Positions 42,960-50,631 of a DNA stretch of 64,000 nt are shown in pieces. The DNA is taken from positions 4,502-68,501 of the forward strand of contig JBIKOO010000008.1 of NCBI GenBank assembly GCA_044358015.1, written 5' to 3'. The stretch comes from Casp-actino8 sp044358015 (GTDB lineage Bacteria; Actinomycetota; Acidimicrobiia; Acidimicrobiales; Ilumatobacteraceae). Within the stretch, counting starts at the first letter, position 1; each line of letters begins with the position of its first letter. A program made the position numbers and the translations under genes. The notes beneath the pieces are model-generated. The model was not told the origin of the DNA, ran no database searches, and saw only the letters and a list, made by a program, of their open reading frames with translations.

Positions 42960-44600
42960 TTATTCGTTTGATGGATGGGCGATTGCTTTCGCCCATCGAT
43001 AATCGGCTTTGCCGGATGGTGAACGAACGATGTGATCGACATAGATGAAGTCTTTGGGCAACTTATAGCGAGCAATATGTTTGGCCGCTTCATCGAGGAG
43101 ATTCTCGTTGGAGCATTGAGACCCGTCTCGTAAGTGAACAATTGCCACCACTTCATTTCCCCATCGTTCACTTGGTCGTCCGGTGACCACACAATCCAAA
43201 ACAGCCGAGTGGGACTTGACAGCCATTTCAACTTCTTCGGCGAAAATCTTCTCGCCTCCCGAATTGATCGTGACTGAATCTCTGCCGCGCATCTCAACAA
43301 GGCCATCAATCGTGAGCACGGCTCGATCGCCAGGTACGACATAACGAACCCCATCAATGATTGGATATGTGCGAGCCGTCTTTTCAACGTCTCCGAGATA
43401 CCCAAGCGCCAGGCGTCCGCTCTTTGCCAGCCAACCAGCCTCTGGATGCCCTGTATCGGTGTGTCCGGGATCGAGCACCGTCGACAAGTCGGCTGACAGG
43501 ACATGATTATTTGGAGCCAATGGGAACGTTCCGGTCGTTGCTGAACCAGCCGCCGACATATGAGTTAACTGTCCGCCCGCCTCAGACGAGCCGAGCCCAT
43601 CGATGATCATGAGATGTGGGGCAAGTTGTAGTAACTCGGCTTTGTAATGAGCCGAGAGTGCTGCACCGCCAGAGATAACAACGGTCAGGCTGGAGAGGTC
43701 GTACGAGTGTGCCGAGAGTTCATCAATCAGGGGACGAGCAAAAGCGTCTCCCACGATCAAGAGAAAGTCGAGGCGTTCTCGTTCAACCATTGACCAAACG
43801 TCATGCGCATCAAGTCGTTCAGGAATGGAGGGAACGAACACTGTTCCGCCAGCATTCCAGCTTCCCATGGCGACCCAGTGTCCAGCCCCGTGCATGAACG
43901 GCGGAGCGATGAGGGCACGACGACCCTTTGTTTCGGCCAAGAAATCATCAATGTTTTGCGCGTAACGCGATCCGCCAAAGCATTCAACAAGAGCGTCTCC
44001 TTGACGCCACATCACACCCTTGGGCATGCCAGTTGTTCCTCCGGTGTACAAGATGTAGAGATCATCGGGGCTCGCTGGAGCGGGAAGGTCGTCGCGTGAA
44101 CTGTCTAAGGCATCCTCGTACCAGACGGCTCCCGGCAGAAGCGGATGTCCCGACTCGTCGTCCACTTGAAGAAGCAACGTCAGTTGCGGAGTGTCGGCAA
44201 GTACTGATTCGAGCACCGGAGCAAACGTTGAGTGGAACACAATGACAGAAGCAGCGGAATCATTCAGCAGGTAGATGAGCTCCTCAGCCACATATCGATA
44301 ATTGACGTTGAAAGGAGCAACTCGACCTTTGAAGGCCCCGAGCATGCATTCCAAATACTCATTGCCGTTATGCAGGTAGATGGCTAAGTGATCTTGACCA
44401 CTTTCTTGCTGCTCTAGTTCACTACGTTCCGTATGACATCCGTATCCGCGATCATTCAGAAAGTTCGCGAGTCGCCTGGTGCGGTTGGTGACTTCGTTCC
44501 AGGTGAGTCGACGATCGCGAAATACTAGGCACTCATCATTTGGACGAGTTTCAGCTATCGCTTCATGAACTTCCCCGACGGTGAATTGTTGCACTGCCAA
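42960..44600 (-). CDS. Acyl-CoA ligase (FadD-like)
   Basis: A protein of 546 residues of the AMP-dependent synthetase family. The P-loop-like motif LYTGGTTGMPKGVMWRQ, the adenylate motif LGSSEAGGQLTH, RDSVTINSGGEKIFAEEVE and the catalytic lysine region RSPSGKADYRWAK are all present. The MWRQ variant is common in mycobacterial FadD-type ligases acting on long-chain or steroid-derived acids. The exact substrate is unknown. It probably supplies the convergent acyl-CoA dehydrogenase. Confidence 0.92.
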   Translation of the reverse strand: MAVQQFTVGEVHEAIAETRPNDECLVFRDRRLTWNEVTNRTRRLANFLNDRGYGCHTERSELEQQESGQDHLAIYLHNGNEYLECMLGAFKGRVAPFNVNYRYVAEELIYLLNDSAASVIVFHSTFAPVLESVLADTPQLTLLLQVDDESGHPLLPGAVWYEDALDSSRDDLPAPASPDDLYILYTGGTTGMPKGVMWRQGDALVECFGGSRYAQNIDDFLAETKGRRALIAPPFMHGAGHWVAMGSWNAGGTVFVPSIPERLDAHDVWSMVERERLDFLLIVGDAFARPLIDELSAHSYDLSSLTVVISGGAALSAHYKAELLQLAPHLMIIDGLGSSEAGGQLTHMSAAGSATTGTFPLAPNNHVLSADLSTVLDPGHTDTGHPEAGWLAKSGRLALGYLGDVEKTARTYPIIDGVRYVVPGDRAVLTIDGLVEMRGRDSVTINSGGEKIFAEEVEMAVKSHSAVLDCVVTGRPSERWGNEVVAIVHLRDGSQCSNENLLDEAAKHIARYKLPKDFIYVDHIVRSPSGKADYRWAKAIAHPSNE

Positions 44601-44667
44601 AACTTAGGTTCTTGAATTCGTTTGCTACGAGTCAGGGCAACGACCCTGGGTCGCTATCGTCTGAGTT

Positions 44668-45663
44668 GTGAATCTTGATCTGAGCCCTCTGAGCGGTAAG
44701 TCGCCGCATGGCGTCGTGTTCGGTGTCTTCATCCCGCAGGGATGGAAGATGGAACTGACATCGATAGCCGAACCAGTCGACAAATGGAATAAGACCATTG
44801 AAATAGCGGTTCTGGCGGATCAATTGGGTTTTGACTCATTGTGGGTGTATGACCACTTCCATAATGTGCCTCGACCGGCCCATGAAACTGTTTTTGAATG
44901 TTGGTCGACCATAGCCGCAATAAGTCAGCGCACAAGTCGTATCCGCTTAGGTCAGATGGTCGGTTGTAATAGTTATCGCAACCCGGGATTGCTGGCCAAG
45001 ATCACGTCAACGATTGATGTGATATCTGGTGGTCGCCTCGAATGGGGGATCGGTGCTGGATGGTACGAGAACGAGTACCGCGCCTACGGCTACGAGTTCC
45101 CCAAACCAAAAGATCGAATCGGGATGTTGCGCGAAAGTGTTGAGATCGTTCGCAGTATGTGGACTGAGTCTGAAACCACGTATAAGGGTAAGTATTACGA
45201 GGTATTTCGCGCCAATTGCGATCCGAAGCCATTGCAAAAACCTACTCCGCCTATTTGGATTGGTGGAGGGGGAGAGCAGTTGACGTTGCGCGTCGTTGCG
45301 CAACTCGCTGACTGTTCCAACTTCGGAGGTTTGCCCGATGAATGGGCACGCAAAAGAGAGACTCTTCTTGGGCACTGCAAAACAGTTGGTCGAGATCCGA
45401 TAGAAATTCGCATGACCTGGTCGCCCGAAATATTCATTCGTGAGACTGAGCGCGAGTTATTGGCCGATGCTCCGCAACGGATGAACGGTGAAAGCTTTGA
45501 AGAATGGCGCGCTGGGAATTTGGTAGGAACACCCGATGAGGTGGCCGAAAAAGTGGCGACCTACATCAAAATTGGATGCAGCGGTTTCATTCCGTGGAGC
45601 GCCGACTACCCGTCGACAACATCAATTGAACTTTTTGCCAAGGTTATGGCGAATTTCAAGTAG
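44668..45663 (+). CDS. LLM-class F420-dependent oxidoreductase
   Basis: A protein of 331 residues. GVFIPQGWKMEL begins the barrel. DQLGFDSLWVYDHFHNVPRP and TIDVISGGRLEWGIGAGWYE are the luciferase-like motifs, and PPIWIGGGGEQLTLRVVAQL follows. The DHF/VP region resembles the F420-dependent TIGR03560 group. It is divergent from the acyl-CoA ligase gene. Near its stop is a small tandem duplication (TTTCAAGTAGTT at 45654 and again at 45671). Confidence 0.87.
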   Translation: MNLDLSPLSGKSPHGVVFGVFIPQGWKMELTSIAEPVDKWNKTIEIAVLADQLGFDSLWVYDHFHNVPRPAHETVFECWSTIAAISQRTSRIRLGQMVGCNSYRNPGLLAKITSTIDVISGGRLEWGIGAGWYENEYRAYGYEFPKPKDRIGMLRESVEIVRSMWTESETTYKGKYYEVFRANCDPKPLQKPTPPIWIGGGGEQLTLRVVAQLADCSNFGGLPDEWARKRETLLGHCKTVGRDPIEIRMTWSPEIFIRETERELLADAPQRMNGESFEEWRAGNLVGTPDEVAEKVATYIKIGCSGFIPWSADYPSTTSIELFAKVMANFK

Positions 45664-45701
45664 TTGCGTCTTTCAAGTAGTTATGTCGGACCGTGCTTGC
45701 G

Positions 45702-46160
45702 TCAGATGTAGGAACGGAAAATAATCTCGGCAACACACGATGGCTTTGAAGCACCAGCGCATTCAAATGTGAACTCCATCGTCATCTGAACACCGTTGGC
45801 GATTTCTTCAATCTCAAGAAGTTTGACACCAAGACGGATTTTTGATCCAACCGGTACGGGTGATGGGAAACGAACTTTGTTGGCTCCGTAGTTCACTCCC
45901 ATGGTGAAACCCTCGATACGCACAACTGTCGGATACAACATCGGTCCTATTGACAAGGTGAGATAACCGTGCGCAATGGGGCCACCGAAAGGACCGCTCT
46001 TGGCTCGTTCAACATCAACATGGATCCACTGGTGATCGCCAGTAGCTTCGGCGAACTGATTGACACGTTCTTGGGTTATCTCGATGTATTCGCTGTAACC
46101 AAGGTGTTCGCCAACAGCAGCTTTGAGTCCTTCGACTCCGGTAATCACTCGTGTAGTCAT
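45702..46160 (-). CDS. MaoC-family dehydratase
   Basis: A protein of 152 residues with a single hotdog fold. The hydratase-2 motif is visible as FAEATGDHQWIHVDVERAKS, followed by GPFGGPIAHGYLTLS, with the Asp and His needed for enoyl hydration. Single-domain MaoC proteins hydrate enoyl-CoAs; the neighbourhood of acyl-CoA genes fits. Confidence 0.9.
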   Translation of the reverse strand: MTTRVITGVEGLKAAVGEHLGYSEYIEITQERVNQFAEATGDHQWIHVDVERAKSGPFGGPIAHGYLTLSIGPMLYPTVVRIEGFTMGVNYGANKVRFPSPVPVGSKIRLGVKLLEIEEIANGVQMTMEFTFECAGASKPSCVAEIIFRSYI

Positions 46161-46190
46161 GTGGTCAGCCTAATCAAAGGTGCTTGAGTC

Positions 46191-46637
46191 TCACGAATAC
46201 CAAACGCGTTGGTGTTCACGACTTTGGGGATGCAAAAGCAAGGCACAGAGGGCTGCTTCAAAAATGAATCCGATGGTGTCGCTTCCAGTAATTCGGTCCA
46301 GAACGCCTATCCCGGGAACCGACCACATGATCCAAATTCTGAGGGCGAAGGGAGAAAAAGCGGCCACGAGGGCCAGTTTGTAGCCGACCTTGCGGTCGTT
46401 CGCCATCAAAAATCCGCCACCAATGAAAGACACCACGACAAAAAGACCCACCAAACTGCCCAGTGATCCTTTGCTGACTCTCGCAAAACCTACCCAGTCG
46501 CTTTTGTCCATAAAACCGATAAGTGCGAAAAAGCCGTTGAGATAGAGCAACCACATCGCTATTTGCAATGTTTGGGGCTGCAGCCGATCAAACCATTTAC
46601 GGGGATCGAGGGCCTGATGCTTGCGGCGTTGATTCAT
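46191..46637 (-). CDS. Small four-helix membrane protein of unknown function
   Basis: A protein of 148 residues from ATG 46637. A basic N-terminus (MNQRRKHQALDPRKWF) is followed by four hydrophobic spans: QIAMWLLYLNGFFALIGF, LGSLVGLFVVVSFIGGGFLM, LALVAAFSPFALRIWIMW and IGFIFEAALCALLLH. I do not recognise a named family. It is convergent with nothing and divergent from era, with 119 bp between starts. A 13-bp direct repeat lies in that spacer. Confidence 0.75.
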   Translation of the reverse strand: MNQRRKHQALDPRKWFDRLQPQTLQIAMWLLYLNGFFALIGFMDKSDWVGFARVSKGSLGSLVGLFVVVSFIGGGFLMANDRKVGYKLALVAAFSPFALRIWIMWSVPGIGVLDRITGSDTIGFIFEAALCALLLHPQSREHQRVWYS

Positions 46638-46673
46638 ACAGTCAAGAGTGCCACAAAACAGCGATCTGGGTAT

Positions 46674-46705
46674 AACACTGCACTTGGGTGACAACACTGC
46701 ACTTG
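46674..46705. repeat. Direct repeat AACACTGCACTTG (two copies, 19-bp period)
   Basis: Copies at 46674-46686 and 46693-46705 lie in the spacer between the membrane-protein gene and era. A 19-bp period would place them on nearly the same face of the helix, so they could be a two-site operator; a small slippage duplication is equally possible. Confidence 0.5.
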
Positions 46706-46756
46706 TCTGACCTATCTCAATCGTTGCGACATTGGCGACGGTAGCGTGACGAACGA

Positions 46757-47596
46757 ATGCGCTCTGGATTTGTCACTTTGGTTGGTCGTCCCAACGTCGG
46801 TAAGTCGACCCTCGTCAACGCTATTTGTGGAAAAAAGATTTCCATTGTCTCGGATAAGCCACAGACCACCCGTCGGCAAGTCCGTGGAGTTTTAACTCGT
46901 CCAGATAGTCAGATTGTTTTTGTGGATACTCCTGGTCTGCACAAACCCGTGAGTGCACTAGGCGATCGAGTGAATGCCGCGGCTTTAGAAAGCATCAGCG
47001 ACGTTGATGTGGCCTGCTTAGTGCTCGATGCCACAATGCCGTTTGGTTCAGGCGACAAATGGGTTGCCGATCGACTTGATTTGTCAAAGACAATCGTGGT
47101 CGTCAACAAAACTGATGTTGCCAGTAAGAAGCAAGTTGTGAATCATCTCATAGCGTCCACGGGTCTTGACGCACTGGCCTATTTTCCGGTCTCGGCAAAA
47201 TCTGGTCATGGGGTCGCCGAATTGGTCGCTCACATTCTGGAACGTATGCCCGAAGGCCCGATGTATTACCCCGATGATGTCGTGAGTGATCTTCCAGAAG
47301 CCGACTTTGTCGCCGAGCTTGTGCGCGAACAGTTGTTGGCCGCCACTCATGATGAACTCCCGTATTCAATTGCGACCGTCGTGACTGAATGGGAATGGCC
47401 TCGAATTCGCTGCGAAATCATTGTTGAGCGTGAAAGTCAAAAAGGAATGGTCATTGGTAAGGGCGGTGCCGTGCTCAAAATGGTGGGCACTGCAGTTCGT
47501 CAACAATTACCGCCTGGTGTATTCATCGAGCTTCACGTCAAGGTAGATAAAGACTGGCAACGTAAGCCCGACCGAGTTCAACGTTTGGGCTACTGA
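46757..47596 (+). CDS. era: GTPase Era
   Basis: A protein of 279 residues. The G1 motif GRPNVGKSTL, switch region KPQTTRRQ, G3 DTPGLHK, and G4 NKTD give a complete GTPase domain. A C-terminal KH domain with VIGKGGAVLKMVGTAVRQ binds the 3' end of 16S rRNA. Era acts in 30S assembly. In many actinobacteria it sits near ybeY, corC and recO; here ybeY is about 16 kb away while uppS and recO lie about 6-7 kb downstream. Confidence 0.95.
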   Translation: MRSGFVTLVGRPNVGKSTLVNAICGKKISIVSDKPQTTRRQVRGVLTRPDSQIVFVDTPGLHKPVSALGDRVNAAALESISDVDVACLVLDATMPFGSGDKWVADRLDLSKTIVVVNKTDVASKKQVVNHLIASTGLDALAYFPVSAKSGHGVAELVAHILERMPEGPMYYPDDVVSDLPEADFVAELVREQLLAATHDELPYSIATVVTEWEWPRIRCEIIVERESQKGMVIGKGGAVLKMVGTAVRQQLPPGVFIELHVKVDKDWQRKPDRVQRLGY

Positions 47597-47610
47597 CCGA
47601 TTCAACAGTT

Positions 47611-48267
47611 CTAACAAGAGAAATTGCTCGGCAAAAGGTTGGCGTAGTCGTCACAGGCGACAGTTTCGCCAGGGCCTGATAGGTCGCCACGGCCTCTGGG
47701 CACCGCTTGGGGCTCGTTGTTACTGGTAAAACGGACCTGACCCACTCCTGATTGTTGAGTCAATGTGAGGACGATCTGAGCGATCGCTAGACGTTGCTCC
47801 CCGCCCGGCAAATCGGTGATGAAGGTCGCCGGCAAAACGACTGTGGCGATACCGCGTTCAACGGTCACCTGTGCAGCAAAGTCGATGGGCAAGGCGCTTC
47901 GTAGGCCGGCCGCGGCATCACCTTCTGGCGGACCCTCGGCGAGCGCTGCCAAAACCTGTGGAGCGGCGGCGGGACTCAAAAGTAGGCGATCGATGGGAAC
48001 CACTTGAGTTCCTGCGACAAAAAACATACTTACTACTTCAATCGGAATGGTTGAAGAAATCGTTGTTGTGGTTTCGATCACTGGAGGTGTTGTTGTCGTT
48101 GCTGGAGCTGTCGTTGGTGGCGAACTGGTTGTTGTTGCATTGAGGTCATAGGGAATTTTGTTGGGGTCAACCGACTTAACTGCACCACTGCCAGGAATTG
48201 AGCATCCGACAAATAGGAGGCTCATAGGTAAGAGAGTTCGTGCAAGGAAGGTGACGGTCCGATTCAT
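47611..48267 (-). CDS. GerMN-domain lipoprotein
   Basis: A protein of 218 residues. MNRTVTFLARTLLPMSLLFV followed by GCSIPGSG is a lipoprotein signal. A Thr/Pro-rich linker (TTTSSPPTTAPATTTTPP) follows, then a GerMN domain (VVPIDRLLLSPAAAPQVLAA; VERGIATVVLP; AIAQIVLTLTQQSGVGQVRF). It starts 4 nt inside the 3' end of the sensor-kinase gene. In actinobacteria MtrB is followed by the GerMN lipoprotein LpqB; this shorter protein may be its counterpart, sensing or modulating envelope state together with the kinase. Confidence 0.85.
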   Translation of the reverse strand: MNRTVTFLARTLLPMSLLFVGCSIPGSGAVKSVDPNKIPYDLNATTTSSPPTTAPATTTTPPVIETTTTISSTIPIEVVSMFFVAGTQVVPIDRLLLSPAAAPQVLAALAEGPPEGDAAAGLRSALPIDFAAQVTVERGIATVVLPATFITDLPGGEQRLAIAQIVLTLTQQSGVGQVRFTSNNEPQAVPRGRGDLSGPGETVACDDYANLLPSNFSC

Positions 48268-49649
48268 GTGTTCTCCCCGGGGAATTCAACAACGAATTTC
48301 GCGCCTCCAGTAGTCGCATCTTCAACCCATGCGGACCCACCGTGTGCTCGGGCATGTTCGGCTACGAGAGCTAATCCAAGACCAGTTCCGCCGGCACGAC
48401 TTCGACCAGCTGAGCCTCGAGCGAACCTTTCAAAGATTCGCACCCGTTCACTTTGTGCAACGCCTGGACCAGAATCCTCAACGGAAACTCGGGTTGGTCC
48501 ATGCGGTAACGATTCAATCTCAATTTTGGTCACTCCGCCGCCGTGTAGGCGGGCGTTCTCCAGCAAGTTCGCCATGATCCGCTCAAAACGACGCTTGTCT
48601 ATTTTGATCACACTGTCGGAGTTCTGAAGAACATCAATGCGAATATCTTCAACGCCGTATCGCGCGGCAATTCGGGTGATGAAAGGAACGAGGTCAATTT
48701 CTTCTCGATGAACTTCGGTGATGCCGACGTCAAGTCTGGAGAGTTCAAGTAAGTCAAGAACCATTTGATCAAAGCGACGAATTTGCGAGACCACGACATC
48801 AAGGGCCTGCTGGGTGCGGTCGGATAAATCTGCTCGTCTGGCATCAAGCACTTCAACAGCTGCGGCTAAGGCCGTAATCGGCGATCTCAGTTCATGACTG
48901 ACGTCTGAGGCAAAACGAACCTCACGCTCAATTCTGGTTTGTACTGCATCGGCCATCTCGTTGAAAGAGTTGACGAGTCGCGAAAGGTCAGGATCAGACT
49001 CGTGTTCAAGGCGGGTATCAAGACCTCCTTCAGCGATCTCGCTGGCTGCCTCGCTCACCCGTTCGAGGGGTCTCATTAAGCGCCGACTGACCCACAGCCC
49101 GACCAACGAAGACAAGGATCCAACGACCAAAATGCCGACCAGCAAAGTTGAACCAATGATTGTCAACGTACGCTCCTCATCGCTGAGCGGAAAGGCTTCG
49201 AAGTACTGCGCATTGATTTCGTTAATGGAGACGCCCATCGCAATAAACGGTTCGCCATCTATCGAGAAGCGTTGGCGGGACGTGATTCCTTGAAGGGTCG
49301 CAGAAACTAACTCTGTTGGAAGAAGAGTTTGGGTGTTGAGAATATCTTGCGAGAAATACAGGTCTTCGGGCGACAAATGTAAGACGGCAAACCCATTTGA
49401 TTCGGTGCGAATTCCAGAGATCAACTCAAATGCCTCACTGCGACGCGTTCGTAACTGAGTGCGAATGAGTTGGGCGTTGTTGAAGGCTTGCCGCTCAACG
49501 ATTTCTTCGCGTTGTTGTAACAAATATGACCTCGCCGTGAGGTAGCTCGCACCCGAAAGTAAAAGCGCGGCCACTAGTCCGGTCATCAAGAAAAGCAAAG
49601 TAACGCGACTGCGCAAACTGAGGTGTCTGATCCGTTGGGTGATGCGCAC
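48264..49649 (-). CDS. Sensor histidine kinase (MtrB-like)
   Basis: A protein of 461 residues. It has a first TM helix (VTLLFLMTGLVAALLLSGAS), an extracytoplasmic sensor of about 120 residues, a second TM (LTIIGSTLLVGILVVGSLSS) and HAMP (RLMRPLERVSEAASEIAEGG). The HisKA box is FASDVSHELRSP (the His is phosphorylated), and the ATPase carries NLLENARLHG, DSGPGVA and GGTGLGLALV. It resembles MtrB, but unlike the usual mtrA-mtrB order the response regulator is divergent, not upstream in the same operon. Confidence 0.92.
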   Translation of the reverse strand: MRITQRIRHLSLRSRVTLLFLMTGLVAALLLSGASYLTARSYLLQQREEIVERQAFNNAQLIRTQLRTRRSEAFELISGIRTESNGFAVLHLSPEDLYFSQDILNTQTLLPTELVSATLQGITSRQRFSIDGEPFIAMGVSINEINAQYFEAFPLSDEERTLTIIGSTLLVGILVVGSLSSLVGLWVSRRLMRPLERVSEAASEIAEGGLDTRLEHESDPDLSRLVNSFNEMADAVQTRIEREVRFASDVSHELRSPITALAAAVEVLDARRADLSDRTQQALDVVVSQIRRFDQMVLDLLELSRLDVGITEVHREEIDLVPFITRIAARYGVEDIRIDVLQNSDSVIKIDKRRFERIMANLLENARLHGGGVTKIEIESLPHGPTRVSVEDSGPGVAQSERVRIFERFARGSAGRSRAGGTGLGLALVAEHARAHGGSAWVEDATTGGAKFVVEFPGENT

Positions 49650-49742
49650 AGACCTATCTTGCCCTATGTGGGCCGCGCTGTCCGAAAGCGGCGGAAGTGA
49701 GGAACAATCTGAGGGTCGGGTCGTTTTGGCAGAGAATAGAAA

Positions 49743-49779
49743 TCGCCCGACTCGGGCCGTTGGCCAGCGAGTCGGGCGA
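49743..49779. promoter_or_regulatory. 12-bp perfect hairpin in kinase/regulator divergent spacer
   Basis: TCGCCCGACTCG (49743-49754) pairs perfectly with CGAGTCGGGCGA (49768-49779). The loop contains GGCC-GTT-GGCC, able to extend the stem. A weaker TCAGAG...CTCTGA repeat lies just downstream. The spacer between kinase and regulator starts (49650-49925, 276 bp) has no convincing gene. The hairpin could be a leader element, a small RNA or a terminator of antisense transcription. Confidence 0.55.
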
Positions 49780-49925
49780 AGATTGGGTTCCGCTGGCCAT
49801 CAGAGATCAGGGGGAGGACGACCTCTGACGAACCAGCGTGAACGAGGTTTAGTTTCACGGATCAATGTGAAGGGACGATGTGAATAGTGTGCGTTTTGTG
49901 TAACAAAGTGAAAACTTGAGCAAGA

Positions 49926-50627
49926 ATGTCGGAAGTGAATACCTTGCTTTTCATCGAAGATGACGATCAGATCCGTTTGGCGTTGCGGTTAGTGCTTGAA
50001 GATGAGGGTTACACCGTTAACGAGGCGCCAGACGGTCGCTCAGGTTTGGCGGCGTTTCATGCGAGTGAACCTGATCTAGTTCTGCTCGACATCCGCCTGC
50101 CCGATATGTCGGGATTTGATGTATGTCGAGCCCTGCGTGCCATGTCAATCGTTCCCATCGTCATGGTGACTGCTCAAACCGACACTCAAGACATGGTGGC
50201 GGGCCTCGAGGCCGGCGCCGACGATTACGTGACGAAACCGGTCGTACCCAAAGAATTGGCCGCGAGAGTTCGCGCTCATTTGCGTCGAGCTCAATTACAG
50301 AATGTTTCAATTGGCAGTGGCTCAAGCGAAATCATGGGTGACATCGACCTTCGACGCGAGCAAGGTCTTGTTTTCAAAGGTGGACAAGAACTCTCTCTGA
50401 CCAAAACCGAATTCAATTTGCTCTGCGAATTCGCTGATCATCCCAATGTGGTGTTATCTCGTGATCAGTTACTTGAGCGCGTGTGGGGCTATGACTATTT
50501 GGGCGATAGTCGATTAGTGGACGCACATGTTCGTCGTTTGAGAGTGAAAATTGAAGATCATCCCGACGATCCGAAACTGATTCTCACCGTTCGAGGTATT
50601 GGTTATCGATTAATGCCGACTGGCTAA
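49926..50627 (+). CDS. OmpR-family response regulator (MtrA-like)
   Basis: A protein of 233 residues. The receiver domain has the acidic pair FIEDDDQ, the phospho-acceptor Asp in LVLLDIRLPDMSG, and the Lys in DDYVTKPVVPKEL. The winged-helix DNA-binding domain has LSLTKTEFNLLCEFADHP, SRDQLLERVWGYDY and VDAHVRRLRVKIE. It is the likely partner of the divergent kinase. It probably also regulates its own promoter region, since both genes share one spacer. Confidence 0.92.
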   Translation: MSEVNTLLFIEDDDQIRLALRLVLEDEGYTVNEAPDGRSGLAAFHASEPDLVLLDIRLPDMSGFDVCRALRAMSIVPIVMVTAQTDTQDMVAGLEAGADDYVTKPVVPKELAARVRAHLRRAQLQNVSIGSGSSEIMGDIDLRREQGLVFKGGQELSLTKTEFNLLCEFADHPNVVLSRDQLLERVWGYDYLGDSRLVDAHVRRLRVKIEDHPDDPKLILTVRGIGYRLMPTG

Positions 50628-50631
50628 AAGT

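Noticed and set aside
49639..49887. 82-codon open frame in the kinase/regulator spacer
   Set aside because: It has no ribosome site, overlaps the kinase start, carries the hairpin and has low-complexity Arg/Gly composition.
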